The notes under the pieces: generated by a model
The model's database searches: none
Told to the model about the DNA's origin: nothing
The model's input: the letters and a program-made list of their open reading frames with translations, nothing else
Made by a program: the position numbers and the translations under genes
Shown: in pieces, positions 26,173 through 34,532 of the stretch
How the letters are laid out: every line of letters starts with the position of its first letter
Numbering within the stretch: position 1 is the first letter of the stretch
Assembly: GCF_014647515.1 (NCBI RefSeq)
Contig: NZ_BMPI01000020.1
Location: forward strand, 1-64,000
DNA from: Dactylosporangium sucinum
GTDB lineage: Bacteria > Actinomycetota > Actinomycetes > Mycobacteriales > Micromonosporaceae
Direction: 5' to 3'
DNA length: 64,000 nucleotides

Positions 26173-27075
26173 TCACCGGGGTCGCAAGGTGAGGGCGCGG
26201 GCCGGGTTGGCGACCGTGATCGTCTCCCACGCTTCGTCGCCAATTCGTTGGGTGACGGTATTGCGGAAGTGCTGGAGTACGCCGGGCATACCGGGTCCGG
26301 ATGTCACTGATCTCGCTGCTGCGGTTGTAGTGTCACCGCCGACCAGTACCTGGTGGAGATGGCCGCGTGTGGCGAGGAGTTCGATGAGGGCTGGGGTGCG
26401 CCAGTCCGTGGGGTGGTTCGCGCGGGACGGACCGTCGAAGCACAGGAACGCGCCGCTGCTGGCCAGTTCGAGCAGGTAGCCGTCGTCGGGGTTGCGGCCG
26501 ACGTGGCCGAGGACGGTCGAGGTTGGCGGGATGCTGTTCTTGCTCAGTTCAGCGAGGACCAGGTCGCCGGCCGAGCCGAGTTCGAGGTGGATCGCCACAG
26601 GTGTGCCGGTGAGTGTGTGCGCCGCAGCCGCGGCTTCGAGGGAGACGCGTTCGAAGGTGTCGAGGTGGTGGTAGCCGGTACCGATCTTCACCAGTCCGCA
26701 GGGGTGGGTCGTTGAGGTGATGTCGGCCACGATCAACCTGGCGAGGTCGTCAGCCGTTCGGTTGGCCTCCTCAGGATCGTGGTGCATGGCGCGATGTCGT
26801 CCGGTCGCCACCACGATGTGTAGTCCCGTTGCCGCGGCTATCGCGGCAAGATCGGCGCGGCGTCTGCCGAGTCCGCGGGGTGTCCACTGGACGATAGTGC
26901 GGCCCCCGGCGGCGGCGAACGCCTGCGCTTCGGCTGTTGCGGCCCCCACATCGTCGAGTTCCTGTCCGGGCAGAGCCGGCGTACGAAGAAATAGATGGTC
27001 GTGAGAGTTGGTGGCGCCGAGCTGATCGGAGTTGATATCGCCGAGCACAGTCCGTACCGACGCTGGGTGGTTCAT
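26173..27075 (-). CDS. Phosphotriesterase-family amidohydrolase
   Basis: 300 residues with the phosphotriesterase/lactonase (PTE) metal set in order: ATNSHDHLF (HxH), CGLVKIGTGYHHL (the Lys that is carboxylated), AIHLELG, VLGHVGRNPD and LVGGDTT. PTE-family proteins hydrolyse lactones, phosphotriesters or related esters with a binuclear metal centre. The ATG overlaps the stop of the DUF4865 gene (ATGA), so it is the last gene of a four-gene leftward operon under a TetR regulator. The native substrate is unknown. Confidence 0.85.
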   Translation of the reverse strand: MNHPASVRTVLGDINSDQLGATNSHDHLFLRTPALPGQELDDVGAATAEAQAFAAAGGRTIVQWTPRGLGRRRADLAAIAAATGLHIVVATGRHRAMHHDPEEANRTADDLARLIVADITSTTHPCGLVKIGTGYHHLDTFERVSLEAAAAAHTLTGTPVAIHLELGSAGDLVLAELSKNSIPPTSTVLGHVGRNPDDGYLLELASSGAFLCFDGPSRANHPTDWRTPALIELLATRGHLHQVLVGGDTTTAAARSVTSGPGMPGVLQHFRNTVTQRIGDEAWETITVANPARALTLRPR

Positions 27076-27635
27076 TGGTAATCTGGTTCGTTTATGTGCA
27101 ACACGGTGTAGAGCGTGGCGTCAGTCGGCATCGTCGCGCGATCGAGTCCGGCGATCGTCGTGAACTCGATCGCCTGCCAGGTCGTCGGATCGATGCCCGC
27201 GAACGCGATATGTGTTTCCGGGAGTTGAGCGCGGGCGGCCACCGCTGCTTCCAGCGCCTGCGCCACGGTGACGAGATCGGCGGCTTGGTCGATCATCTCA
27301 GTCCGCAGCAACGCGTGGGTAACCGCTGATTTTCCGCACCTGCCAACACCGAGTGCGGTCGGCACCCAGGTGTGCACTTGCGGTCGACCGAAGTCGCGCA
27401 CGATGCCGTCGAAACCTTGGCCACCCCACAGGAATTCGGCCGCGGCGTTGCTGTCCGCCCACAGATAGAAAGGTGCGTACTGGTTCAACCGCGACCCGTC
27501 AGCTCCTACCTCACGGATGCAGTACGCCTTACACCGAAGGCCTCTGCGGTTGTCGAGCGCGCTACCTCGCGTTCGCACCCGCGTCCGAATGACCTCCATG
27601 TCGTAGTCGGTAGGCAGCGTGATGGGGTACTGCAT
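27072..27635 (-). CDS. DUF4865 family protein
   Basis: 187 residues that match the DUF4865 pattern: MQYPITLPTDYDMEVIRTRV at the N-terminus, CKAYCIRE, YAPFYLWADS, and FGRPQVHTW. Function of the family is not established; it is often found with cupin and TetR genes. ATG at 27635 is chosen because family members begin MQY. It is 17 bp downstream of the cupin gene and overlaps the phosphotriesterase-like gene by 4 bp. Confidence 0.82.
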   Translation of the reverse strand: MQYPITLPTDYDMEVIRTRVRTRGSALDNRRGLRCKAYCIREVGADGSRLNQYAPFYLWADSNAAAEFLWGGQGFDGIVRDFGRPQVHTWVPTALGVGRCGKSAVTHALLRTEMIDQAADLVTVAQALEAAVAARAQLPETHIAFAGIDPTTWQAIEFTTIAGLDRATMPTDATLYTVLHINEPDYQ

Positions 27636-27652
27636 CAGCAGCTGTCCGGGTC

Positions 27653-28048
27653 TCACCGCTGCACGTCCCACGGGTTGCTGGCGACGGGCTCCAGCCAACG
27701 CACGGAGTCACTGCCGGGCGTCTCGGTCTGCACGGCGACGTGGGTCATCGTGGACTGTGGACCGGCGCCGTGCCAGTGCTCCTCGCCCGGGTCGGTCCAC
27801 ACCGACACCCCGGACTTCAGTTCGATGAGATGTCCGTCGCGCGTGCCAACGTAGCCGAAGCCGTCGGTGCAGATCAGCAGCTGACCGCGCTCGTGCGCGT
27901 GCCACGCGGTGCGCCCGCCGGCGTCAAAGCTCACGACGTAGGCGTGCAACTGCGGGTCCTCGGGTGGAGCGAGGTGCAGTCCGGAGACCGAGCCGGTGAG
28001 GCGTGAATCGTTCGGAAGGTCGGTAAGCGTGGCGTCGATCCGCCTCAT
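27653..28048 (-). CDS. Small cupin protein
   Basis: 131 residues, one cupin barrel. The metal ligands are visible as HAHERGQLL (His-x-His, then Gln in place of the third ligand) and PGEEHWHGAGP. The layout resembles the small cupins related to manganese hydroxynitrile lyases and carboxymuconolactone-decarboxylase-associated cupins. It probably is an enzyme with a divalent metal; the reaction is unknown. Its start overlaps the TetR stop by 4 bp. A decayed copy of its core lies at 15450-15560. Confidence 0.85.
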   Translation of the reverse strand: MRRIDATLTDLPNDSRLTGSVSGLHLAPPEDPQLHAYVVSFDAGGRTAWHAHERGQLLICTDGFGYVGTRDGHLIELKSGVSVWTDPGEEHWHGAGPQSTMTHVAVQTETPGSDSVRWLEPVASNPWDVQR

Positions 28049-28635
28049 CGGACGTCCTTCTTTCGGGTGTGTTCGAGCATCGCGACGGCGCCACGGACGG
28101 CACGGTCGAACGGCGCAGGATCGCCGGCTGCGCGGGCCAGCACGTAGCCACCCTGCACAACGGCGAGCACGGTGTCCGCGAGCTCGGCAGGTTGCACACT
28201 GCCGTCGAATTCGTCGTTGTCCATGCCGTCACAGATGACAGCCACGATGCGGCCCCGCAGCTCGTCGAACGTGGCGGCGACCACGTGCTGCAGAACTGCG
28301 GACCCAAGGACCTCGGCGTCGCCGGTCATCCGTCCCACCGGACACCCACGCAAGACCTCGCGCTGGCGAAGCAGATAGGCCTTCAAACGCTCCAACGCGG
28401 AACCGTCGCCAGCCAGGTCCGTCTCGGTTCGCGCGAGCAACTGTTGCGCCGTGTCCCGCATCGCCGCAGCGGCCAGGTCTTCCTTGCCGGTGAAGTGGTG
28501 GTACATACTGCCCTGCCCCGCGCCCGCCCTGTCGAGGATCGCGCGCGGACTGGTCGCGGTGTAGCCGCGTTCCCAGAGAAGCTCCCGGGTGCTTTCGATC
28601 AGATGATCGCGGGTCGTGCCATCAGCCCTCGGCAT
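28045..28635 (-). CDS. TetR-family transcriptional regulator
   Basis: 196 residues. The N-terminal helix-turn-helix (about 8-55) contains LWERGYTATSPRAILDRAGAGQGSMYHHF, a clear TetR pattern. The C-terminal ligand domain ends near EHTRKKD. It is the first gene of the operon TetR-cupin-DUF4865-phosphotriesterase. The ATG has no ribosome site but a leaderless -10 (TAGTAT, six bases away) that lies within a palindrome, so it likely represses its own operon. Confidence 0.9.
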   Translation of the reverse strand: MPRADGTTRDHLIESTRELLWERGYTATSPRAILDRAGAGQGSMYHHFTGKEDLAAAAMRDTAQQLLARTETDLAGDGSALERLKAYLLRQREVLRGCPVGRMTGDAEVLGSAVLQHVVAATFDELRGRIVAVICDGMDNDEFDGSVQPAELADTVLAVVQGGYVLARAAGDPAPFDRAVRGAVAMLEHTRKKDVR

Positions 28636-28638
28636 GTT

Positions 28639-28654
28639 TACATACTAGTAGGTA
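28639..28654 (-). promoter_or_regulatory. TetR operator overlapping leaderless -10
   Basis: On the minus strand TACCTACTAGTATGTA is a 16-bp palindrome with one mismatched pair. It contains TAGTAT (28642-28647), six bases before the ATG at 28635. It matches the size and symmetry of TetR operators. Confidence 0.6.
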
Positions 28655-28736
28655 CAGCGAGTGCGAGCAACTCCCCCATTGATCGTCTTCGGCGCTCCTC
28701 CAGCGGCAGCACCGAGGCCCCAGCAGTCGCATACCG

Positions 28737-29015
28737 CTAGATCAGCAGCTGTCCGCTCCGAACGACGCATCCGCGCCGCCCGCCCAGCGCTGGTACGAAC
28801 TCAATGTCGCGCGCGACCGCGGGAGTGCTCCGCTGCGCGGTGCGCCAGGCGGAGATCGAGTTGCTGATGTACGACAACCGGCCGGCGACCAGCCCCTGAT
28901 TGTTGGAGGTGGGAATCCAGGAGAACACCTCGTCGGTCATGGCCTGGCGGTACAGCCGCGTCTTGAACTCCACCGCCGCAACGGCCTCGGGTCCGTTGAG
29001 CGTGCTGTTTGGCAT
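28737..29015 (-). pseudogene. Fragment of an extracellular sugar/solute-binding protein
   Basis: The minus strand reads LNGPEAVAAVEFKTRLYRQA, EVFSWIPTSNNQGLVAGR and LSYISNSISAWRTAQ. This resembles the middle of family-1 extracellular solute-binding proteins of ABC importers. Both ends of the gene, including the signal peptide, are missing, and no transporter genes are nearby. Confidence 0.65.
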
Positions 29016-29069
29016 CCGATCGGCGTCGAGGGCTTCGCCGCAGCCGGTCAGTGGCGCCTGGGCCGCTGG

Positions 29070-29687
29070 TCATCGTCGGTCCTCCATCACCTTCGTCAGC
29101 GCAGCAATGGCCCGGGCGCCGTGCGACTTGACTGCGCCAACCGAGATTCCCATCGCGGTGGCGATCTCGGCCTCCCGCAGACCGAGCCAGTGGCGCAAGA
29201 CCAGCACCTGTCGTTGGCGGGCGGACAGTTCACCCAGCGCGTCCATGAGGATCCGCTGGTCGTCGCGGACCAGCGCGATGCTCTCCGCCGACGCGACGGC
29301 GACCGGGTCGGTGCCCCGGTCAGTGTGCTTGCGGGCCACATACAGGTGGCGAAGCCGCATCCTAGTGAGGTTGCAGACGATCGAGCGCAGATACGCCGGT
29401 GCCGCGTCGGAGCCGCGCAGGCAGTGCCATCGGCGGTACAGCTGGTAGTACGCCTCGGCCACGATGTTCTCGGCGTCGTCCGCGCCAAGCAGTGCGGCCA
29501 GGCGGAGCAGGTCGGCGTAGTGCAGCTCGAAGAGTAGGGCGAGAGCCGCTTCCTGGTCCGGGTCGCGCGGATCCGCCGCGGTGGCAGTGCTCCAACCAGG
29601 CCGGGGCGGAGTGTGGTCCCGGTACGGGAAGGTTGCTGGCACGGTTCGGTCTTCGCTGGCTGGTTCAGGGGGTTGCGGATGAGTCAT
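29070..29687 (-). CDS. ECF-type RNA polymerase sigma factor
   Basis: About 205 residues. Region 2 contains YADLLRLAALLGADDAENIV and AYYQLYRRW. Region 4 contains LSARQRQVLVLRHWLGLREA and IATAMGISVGAVKSHGARA, typical of SigE-like ECF factors. The start is uncertain: an in-frame TTG lies at 29729 and the ATG at 29687 is preferred. No anti-sigma gene follows. The roadblock/kinase pair lies upstream on the same strand, 140 bp away, so co-regulation is possible. Confidence 0.87.
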   Translation of the reverse strand: MTHPQPPEPASEDRTVPATFPYRDHTPPRPGWSTATAADPRDPDQEAALALLFELHYADLLRLAALLGADDAENIVAEAYYQLYRRWHCLRGSDAAPAYLRSIVCNLTRMRLRHLYVARKHTDRGTDPVAVASAESIALVRDDQRILMDALGELSARQRQVLVLRHWLGLREAEIATAMGISVGAVKSHGARAIAALTKVMEDRR

Positions 29688-29828
29688 GTAAGCGGGCAGC
29701 GTGATGCGGTCGTGGCGGCAGATGGTCAATGCCCATTCGTGCTCCCGAGTACGGCTCGCCGAGCCAGATAACTACCGGCGGGGTGGATGGATGAGCTGAA
29801 CCGCACATTCTGGCGAGCGCGGGCGCAT

Positions 29829-30257
29829 CTACGGATTGTTCGCCGACCGTCCGGCTGGGCTGAGCGCGGCTCCGACCTTCTTGGCGAGCAGAGCGGTTTC
29901 GAATCCGACCTGTCCGAGATCGGCGCCGGGGTACACGAGGACAGCAACGTGGGCGTTGTCATCGATGGCCATGACGAGGAGCACCCCGCCGCGCATCTCG
30001 ACGACGGTGTGTGACACGGGTCCCGCCCTCAGGCACCGAGCTGCGCCGTCGGTCAGACTGGCCAAGCCGCAGGTAATGGCGGCGAGCTGATCGGCTCGAT
30101 CCGTCGGAAGGCCCTCGGACATCGCCAGGGCGAGACCGTCGGACGACACGGCGACGACATGCGCAACCGACGTTAGGCCAAGAGCGAAGTCGGTGAGCAG
30201 CCACCCGAGCCCGCCGTCGGAGGCGTGCGCCGCGCGCTGCTGGTCGAGATTTGTCAT
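29829..30257 (-). CDS. Roadblock/LC7 domain protein (conservon CvnB type)
   Basis: 142 residues forming a single roadblock fold: LGWLLTDFALGLTSVAHVVAVSSDGLALA at the start, and MRGGVLLVMAIDDNAHVAVL in the second half. In actinobacterial conservons this protein partners a membrane kinase (CvnA), a DUF742 protein (CvnC) and a Ras-like GTPase (CvnD). The start overlaps the kinase stop by 4 bp. No DUF742 or GTPase gene follows, so this conservon is incomplete. Confidence 0.88.
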   Translation of the reverse strand: MTNLDQQRAAHASDGGLGWLLTDFALGLTSVAHVVAVSSDGLALAMSEGLPTDRADQLAAITCGLASLTDGAARCLRAGPVSHTVVEMRGGVLLVMAIDDNAHVAVLVYPGADLGQVGFETALLAKKVGAALSPAGRSANNP

Positions 30258-32710
30258 ATCCTGCGTCCATTGCGGTGTGGTGGGAGTGGGGTACGGGCCG
30301 CCGCGGCTACGCCCCGGCTGAGGCCAGCCAACTGCGAGCGGACCCGGTCGGGATCAATCGGGTCTCTTGTCTGAGTCCGCGCTGGGGTCGGAATGTGGCC
30401 GGGGAGCAGGTGGGCTCCAGTCCGCCGGCGCGGCAGCGGCGCTCCGTCCACTTGGGGAGGCGAATCCGCCATAAGCTGCACGACTTTCATGTGTTCCCAG
30501 TCAGCGGGAGCCTGGGGGAACGCATCTGCGGCGGTGTGGGTGCCCTGTCCGCCGCGCGTGGCAACCCAGGCCAAACGCAACTCGTCGTAGATGAGTGGGG
30601 GCTCGTGCACCACGGCGGCCGCCTTCACCGGCGCCGGGCTCAGGGCTCGGGGCGGTTGTGATGGTGGGCCGCTTTGCACCGCGACGCGAGACGGCCGCCC
30701 GGCTGCGGTCGAGGAAGTGACGGAACTGACCCGTTCGCCGATGATCTCGTTTGGAAGGTCCACGAGGGCCGCGACGCCGCCGCCATCGCCACGCCGCAGC
30801 TCCACACGGACTGTGTGCCGAGCTGCCAGCCGTGCGACCACCAGCAGTCCGAGCGTGCCGGCCAGCGCACTGGTGAGCATGGTGGGCTCACGCAACCGTT
30901 CGTTGGCTGCGGCGAGTGCCTGCGGGGCCATGCCGATCCCGTTGTCGTAGACAGTGATCACAACGCCAGCCGAGTCGCGATGCGCGCTGATCGTCACCTG
31001 GGTTTGTGGAGGTGAATAGGTGGCGGCGTTCTCGAGGAGCTCAGCGAGCAGATGCGCCAGGTCTCCCACAGCCCGCCCGGCGACGGAAACGTCTGGCAGG
31101 ACTGCGATGTCGACCCGCGTGTAGTCGGCGATTTCCGCTATGGCCGCGCGCACCACATCCAGGAGGGGAAACGCACCTGTGAACCGCCGGCCCGGATCAG
31201 TGCCGGTCAGAACCAAGAGATTCTCAGCGTTTCGGCGCATCCTGGCGGCCAAATGGTCGATGACGTAGTACCTGGCGAGGGTATTTGGATCGGTCTCAAC
31301 ACGCTCAAGATCGTCGATAGCGGCGAGTTGGCGCTGCACCAGCTTCTGGCTGCGCCGAGCTAGCGCGGTCACCAGTGCCTCGGTATCCAGGCGGAGCAGC
31401 GCCTGGTCCGCGGCAAGGTGCAACGCGGTCGCGTGGACCGTTGCAAAGGCTGCCCCGACCTCGGCGATCTCGTCCCGCAACGCCAGCGAAAGCTGATCGT
31501 CAAGCCGATTGGTCATCGAGTTCAGTTGCGCGTCATGGGCCAGAGCGGGATTGTCCGCGACCGCAATCTCGTCGACGACAATGGGTAGCCGAGACGCCGT
31601 GCCAAGGGCTGCCCGTCGCAGTCGACCAAGTCGGTGGCTCATCCCAGTCGCAATGACGATCGCGATGACCACCGACGAGATTGCGAGGCTCACTGCGCCC
31701 GTGATCGTCACCACTGCGTCTCGACGCGCATCCGCTCTCGCATCGGCGGCCTTCGCCGACAGCTCGGCTGCCAGCCCAACCTCAACCTCGTGCAACAGAC
31801 CAATGGTGCGCGTCATGGCCGCGTACCATGCATCTGCGTCGACCTTCAGGGCACCAGCTGCGCCGGACAGCGCCGCATCGCGTAGTTGAACCGCAGTCTT
31901 CACTTCTGGATCCGTTACGAGACGGTCGAAGTTCGCGCGCGCGGCCACGCCGGCCACCCGACCGAACGTCTCCAGACGCTCCTGCTCGACGGCCGCGAAT
32001 TTGACCAGGTTGGCGAAACCGCCGGGCGCATAAGCGCGCTGACGAAAAGCCTTGTACAGCACGTCCCGTTCGACTGCCAACGCGTGCCTGGCGGTGGCCA
32101 GCGCGGCGATCGCCTGGGTGCGGTTCGCTAGCGGCCGATCGACCAACGCTGCAGGTATGGCGTCGGCGACACGTAGCAGCACCTCCGTGAGCGGGTCGTA
32201 CAGGCCCCGGACATCCTCCAAAGCGGATCCGTCAGGAGGGCCATACGCCACATCAAGGCCGGGGGACGCGGCACTTCGGACTGTGGCGAGCTTCGCCAAC
32301 TGCTGCATCGCCGCGTCCAATGTCGGTTCCAAGCCAGGCGCCGCCAAGACCGCGGCCGCACCCCTGTTCCGGAACGTGCCGAGCGCGCCATCTGTGCTCG
32401 CCCATTGCGCCTTCGCCGAGTCGCCCACACCGCCACGGTCAATTAGCGCGGCAGTCTCGGCCTCCTCTCGGTCGAGCTGATCCAGGAGATCCATTGTCGA
32501 CACCGACGCGTCGGCAAGCGCCTCGGCCCGGTCAGACTCCTCGACGACAGCCCAGCTGGACCTGGCCTGCATTCCCGTCAACACGGCGAGGCCGACCATG
32601 GGAAGTAGGACAACGAGCACCAACCGGGTACGCACGGATCTGTACCAACGCACAGGCGCACGGACCCTGGAATCCTCACTGACCATGCGGGCAGTCGCTC
32701 GTGCGTTCAA
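30254..32710 (-). CDS. NIT-domain sensor histidine kinase (conservon CvnA type)
   Basis: 818 residues. A first membrane helix (about 28-47, LVLVVLLPMVGLAVLTG) is followed by a long extracytoplasmic nitrate/nitrite-sensing-like helical domain. A second helix (about 335-355, VSLAISSVVIAIVIA), a HAMP-like and helical part, and an ATPase domain with ELLENAATYSPP (N box) and VYDNGIGM (G1 box) complete it. The C-terminal 130 residues are Pro/Ala-rich and disordered. As in other CvnA proteins, the phospho-accepting His is not obvious. It is coupled to the roadblock gene. Confidence 0.87.
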   Translation of the reverse strand: MNARATARMVSEDSRVRAPVRWYRSVRTRLVLVVLLPMVGLAVLTGMQARSSWAVVEESDRAEALADASVSTMDLLDQLDREEAETAALIDRGGVGDSAKAQWASTDGALGTFRNRGAAAVLAAPGLEPTLDAAMQQLAKLATVRSAASPGLDVAYGPPDGSALEDVRGLYDPLTEVLLRVADAIPAALVDRPLANRTQAIAALATARHALAVERDVLYKAFRQRAYAPGGFANLVKFAAVEQERLETFGRVAGVAARANFDRLVTDPEVKTAVQLRDAALSGAAGALKVDADAWYAAMTRTIGLLHEVEVGLAAELSAKAADARADARRDAVVTITGAVSLAISSVVIAIVIATGMSHRLGRLRRAALGTASRLPIVVDEIAVADNPALAHDAQLNSMTNRLDDQLSLALRDEIAEVGAAFATVHATALHLAADQALLRLDTEALVTALARRSQKLVQRQLAAIDDLERVETDPNTLARYYVIDHLAARMRRNAENLLVLTGTDPGRRFTGAFPLLDVVRAAIAEIADYTRVDIAVLPDVSVAGRAVGDLAHLLAELLENAATYSPPQTQVTISAHRDSAGVVITVYDNGIGMAPQALAAANERLREPTMLTSALAGTLGLLVVARLAARHTVRVELRRGDGGGVAALVDLPNEIIGERVSSVTSSTAAGRPSRVAVQSGPPSQPPRALSPAPVKAAAVVHEPPLIYDELRLAWVATRGGQGTHTAADAFPQAPADWEHMKVVQLMADSPPQVDGAPLPRRRTGAHLLPGHIPTPARTQTRDPIDPDRVRSQLAGLSRGVAAAARTPLPPHRNGRRI

Positions 32711-32794
32711 TGCAACCTCTCCCAGCTCGTTTGCTGATCCCGCCGGACAGATTGCGACGCCGACCGGTGGCAGAACCGGCCTGACAGACGCGTG

Positions 32795-33022
32795 CTAGCC
32801 GGCGATCGTTTCGTGAAGAGGACCGACGCCGTTCTGGTACGGCATGTTCTTGGCCGTCATCGCCATCCTGGGGTCGCGGCAGCCGTCGTCGGGTACCACA
32901 TCGGCCCACTGTCCAGCATGGACATCCGCGGTCCTGACGGCGTTCTCGACGGCTTCCGCGCCACGATGCAGCGGGTCGCGCAGAGCCGCGGACTCAACCG
33001 TCACGGCCACCCACAGATGCAT
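32795..33022 (-). pseudogene. gabT fragment (class III aminotransferase)
   Basis: The minus strand reads GAEAVENAVRTADVHAG and MAMTAKNMPYQNGVGP. This matches GAEAVENAIKIARVHTG and MALTAKSMPYKHGFGP of the intact gabT at 48578-49954. The two blocks are joined by unrelated residues and the rest of the gene is gone. It lies just downstream of a leftward promoter/operator at 33264-33317. A short start codon context with GGAGG exists at 33081. Confidence 0.7.
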
Positions 33023-33263
33023 CCCGGACGGAGCACTGCATGGCTGACCATCGTTCCGACATGCGCGGCATATGCACCCATCGATCCACCTCCGGTACGG
33101 GAACGACCACGTGTGTAGGACCCACGTCAGCGGTCACGGTTGGCCCGCGTTTCGCCAACCGTTTGTCGAATGCCTGCTCGTTTCTAGCCAGACGACCAAC
33201 GACGCCTCAAATGGTGCTGGCGAGCGACTCCACCGGCGCCGCTCCGGCCAATGAGCCCTGCAC

Positions 33264-33317
33264 GCCGGAACGTTCCGGCAACGCCACGATGATGCGCCCG
33301 CGCAAGCTCGCTGTCAA
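33264..33317 (-). promoter_or_regulatory. Leftward promoter with LacI-type operator, copy 1
   Basis: The palindrome GCCGGAACGTTCCGGC occupies 33264-33279. On the minus strand TTGACA (33312-33317) is followed after 17 bases by CATCAT (33289-33294) and then the palindrome 9 bases on, at the expected start of transcription. The same arrangement recurs at 34406-34458 and 46339-46394. Downstream (leftward) only a gabT fragment remains. Confidence 0.7.
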
Positions 33318-33738
33318 GGACCATTCACCCGCGTACCGCACGGCCCCTCACCGGACTGCACTAGGTACCCGCGAAGGTCTCCGCCGTGCCATCAGGGTTC
33401 GACCGGCAGCCGCCAGCCACGCTCAGGCGTCGCACCCAAACTCACCGACCACGGCCCGAGCCCAACCGCTCTCGCTGGTCCACGACAACGACCTGACGTC
33501 GGCGCATGCGGGCGGCGATGCAGCACGACGAGGTATCACTGCAGAAGACCGGGGTGGAACTTGCGCGCGTCCAAGCACTGCCCGGCCGGCAATCGGGCTG
33601 GTCCCGCCGACCGGCATGTCCACCCAAGGCCATGCTGCCTCCTCTGAACGGCCAAGGCGCGGCACACCGCACCTACCCCACCGCACGCTGCGGGACTGTA
33701 GGGGTAGATGGTGAAAATCCAGACATAGGGAACTTTGG
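33318..33738. other. Stretch without recognisable gene
   Basis: Open frames on both strands carry no known motif. By analogy with the other two operator copies a LacI-type gene might once have stood here, but I see no trace of it. Confidence 0.3.
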
Positions 33739-34215
33739 ATGACAGTCGTAATCAACCAGCATTGGGAGCCTGCGGTCGATGCGGTGGGTGACGGGCGAGG
33801 ATCTGCTCGCCCGAGTGCTCGACGACGACACGGTGGCACCCCTGGCGAAGCGGGCCCACAGGCAGGGGATGGCGCTGCTGGGTGAGGGCGGGCTGCTGCA
33901 GCTGACGAAGCGGTTCCCGGAAGCGGCGCCCGCCGGGGAGATGGACGCGCACCCGGGCCGGGACCGGCACAAGCGCGGCGGGGACGGTAACGCCCATAAC
34001 GGCAAGCGGACCAAGACGCTGATCACCGATGTCGGGCCGGCGTCCGTTCCGGCGATCGTGGCCAAGCGGCAGCGTCGCTTCGGCGGTGTGGACAACCGGT
34101 CATCTCGTTGACGCGAAGGGGTTGACGACCGGGGAGGTGTGTGCGCACCTGGCCAAGGTGTACGGCTCGCACATCTTTCCCGCCTGTTGGTTGTGGCCCA
34201 CTTGCGCGCTGCGCC
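33739..34215 (+). mobile_element. IS256-type transposase, N-terminal remnant
   Basis: An ATG at 33739 (MTVVINQHWEP) and, after a frameshift, GEGGLLQLTKRF, NAHNGKRTKTLITDVGP and IVAKRQRRFGGVD are seen. After a second shift comes AKGLTTGEVCAHLAKVYGS. This is the N-terminal third of an IS256-family transposase. The DDE catalytic domain and the IS ends are missing. It occupies the place where the operon driven by operator copy 2 would lie. Confidence 0.8.
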
Positions 34216-34405
34216 CACATCGGGCTAACTGGAGGTCGCGACCTCGGCGAAACGAGACAGAAGCAGGGGCGCCAGCAGGCGGAAATAGATTCCTTCCAGG
34301 GATCGCTAGCGTGACCCCTTATTCGTCAGTTCGACAGACGGCTACGCAAATTGCGATGCGGCCGGGAGCCAACCGAATCTCTATCAAGGCCCAATTCGCC
34401 GTGCC

Positions 34406-34458
34406 GCCGGAACGTTCCGGCACCCTCGATCGTGCGCCCCGAAGGGCGACCCTGTCAA
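34406..34458 (-). promoter_or_regulatory. Leftward promoter with LacI-type operator, copy 2
   Basis: GCCGGAACGTTCCGGC lies at 34406-34421. On the minus strand TTGACA (34453-34458), 18 bases, CACGAT (34429-34434), then the palindrome 7 bases on. The site is 108 bp upstream of the divergent LacI gene at 34530. No intact gene follows in the leftward direction. Confidence 0.75.
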
Positions 34459-34517
34459 GGGTTTTCGCCACCGAATGCGATTACGATCACCAACCGCGCT
34501 TTCGCCGGCAACGTTGA

Positions 34518-34532
34518 TAACCTCGGCACATG
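34518..34532 (+). promoter_or_regulatory. Leaderless -10 of the first LacI gene
   Basis: TAACCT at 34518-34523, six bases, ATG at 34530; no ribosome site. The second LacI gene has the same arrangement and shares GTTGATA just upstream. Confidence 0.55.
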
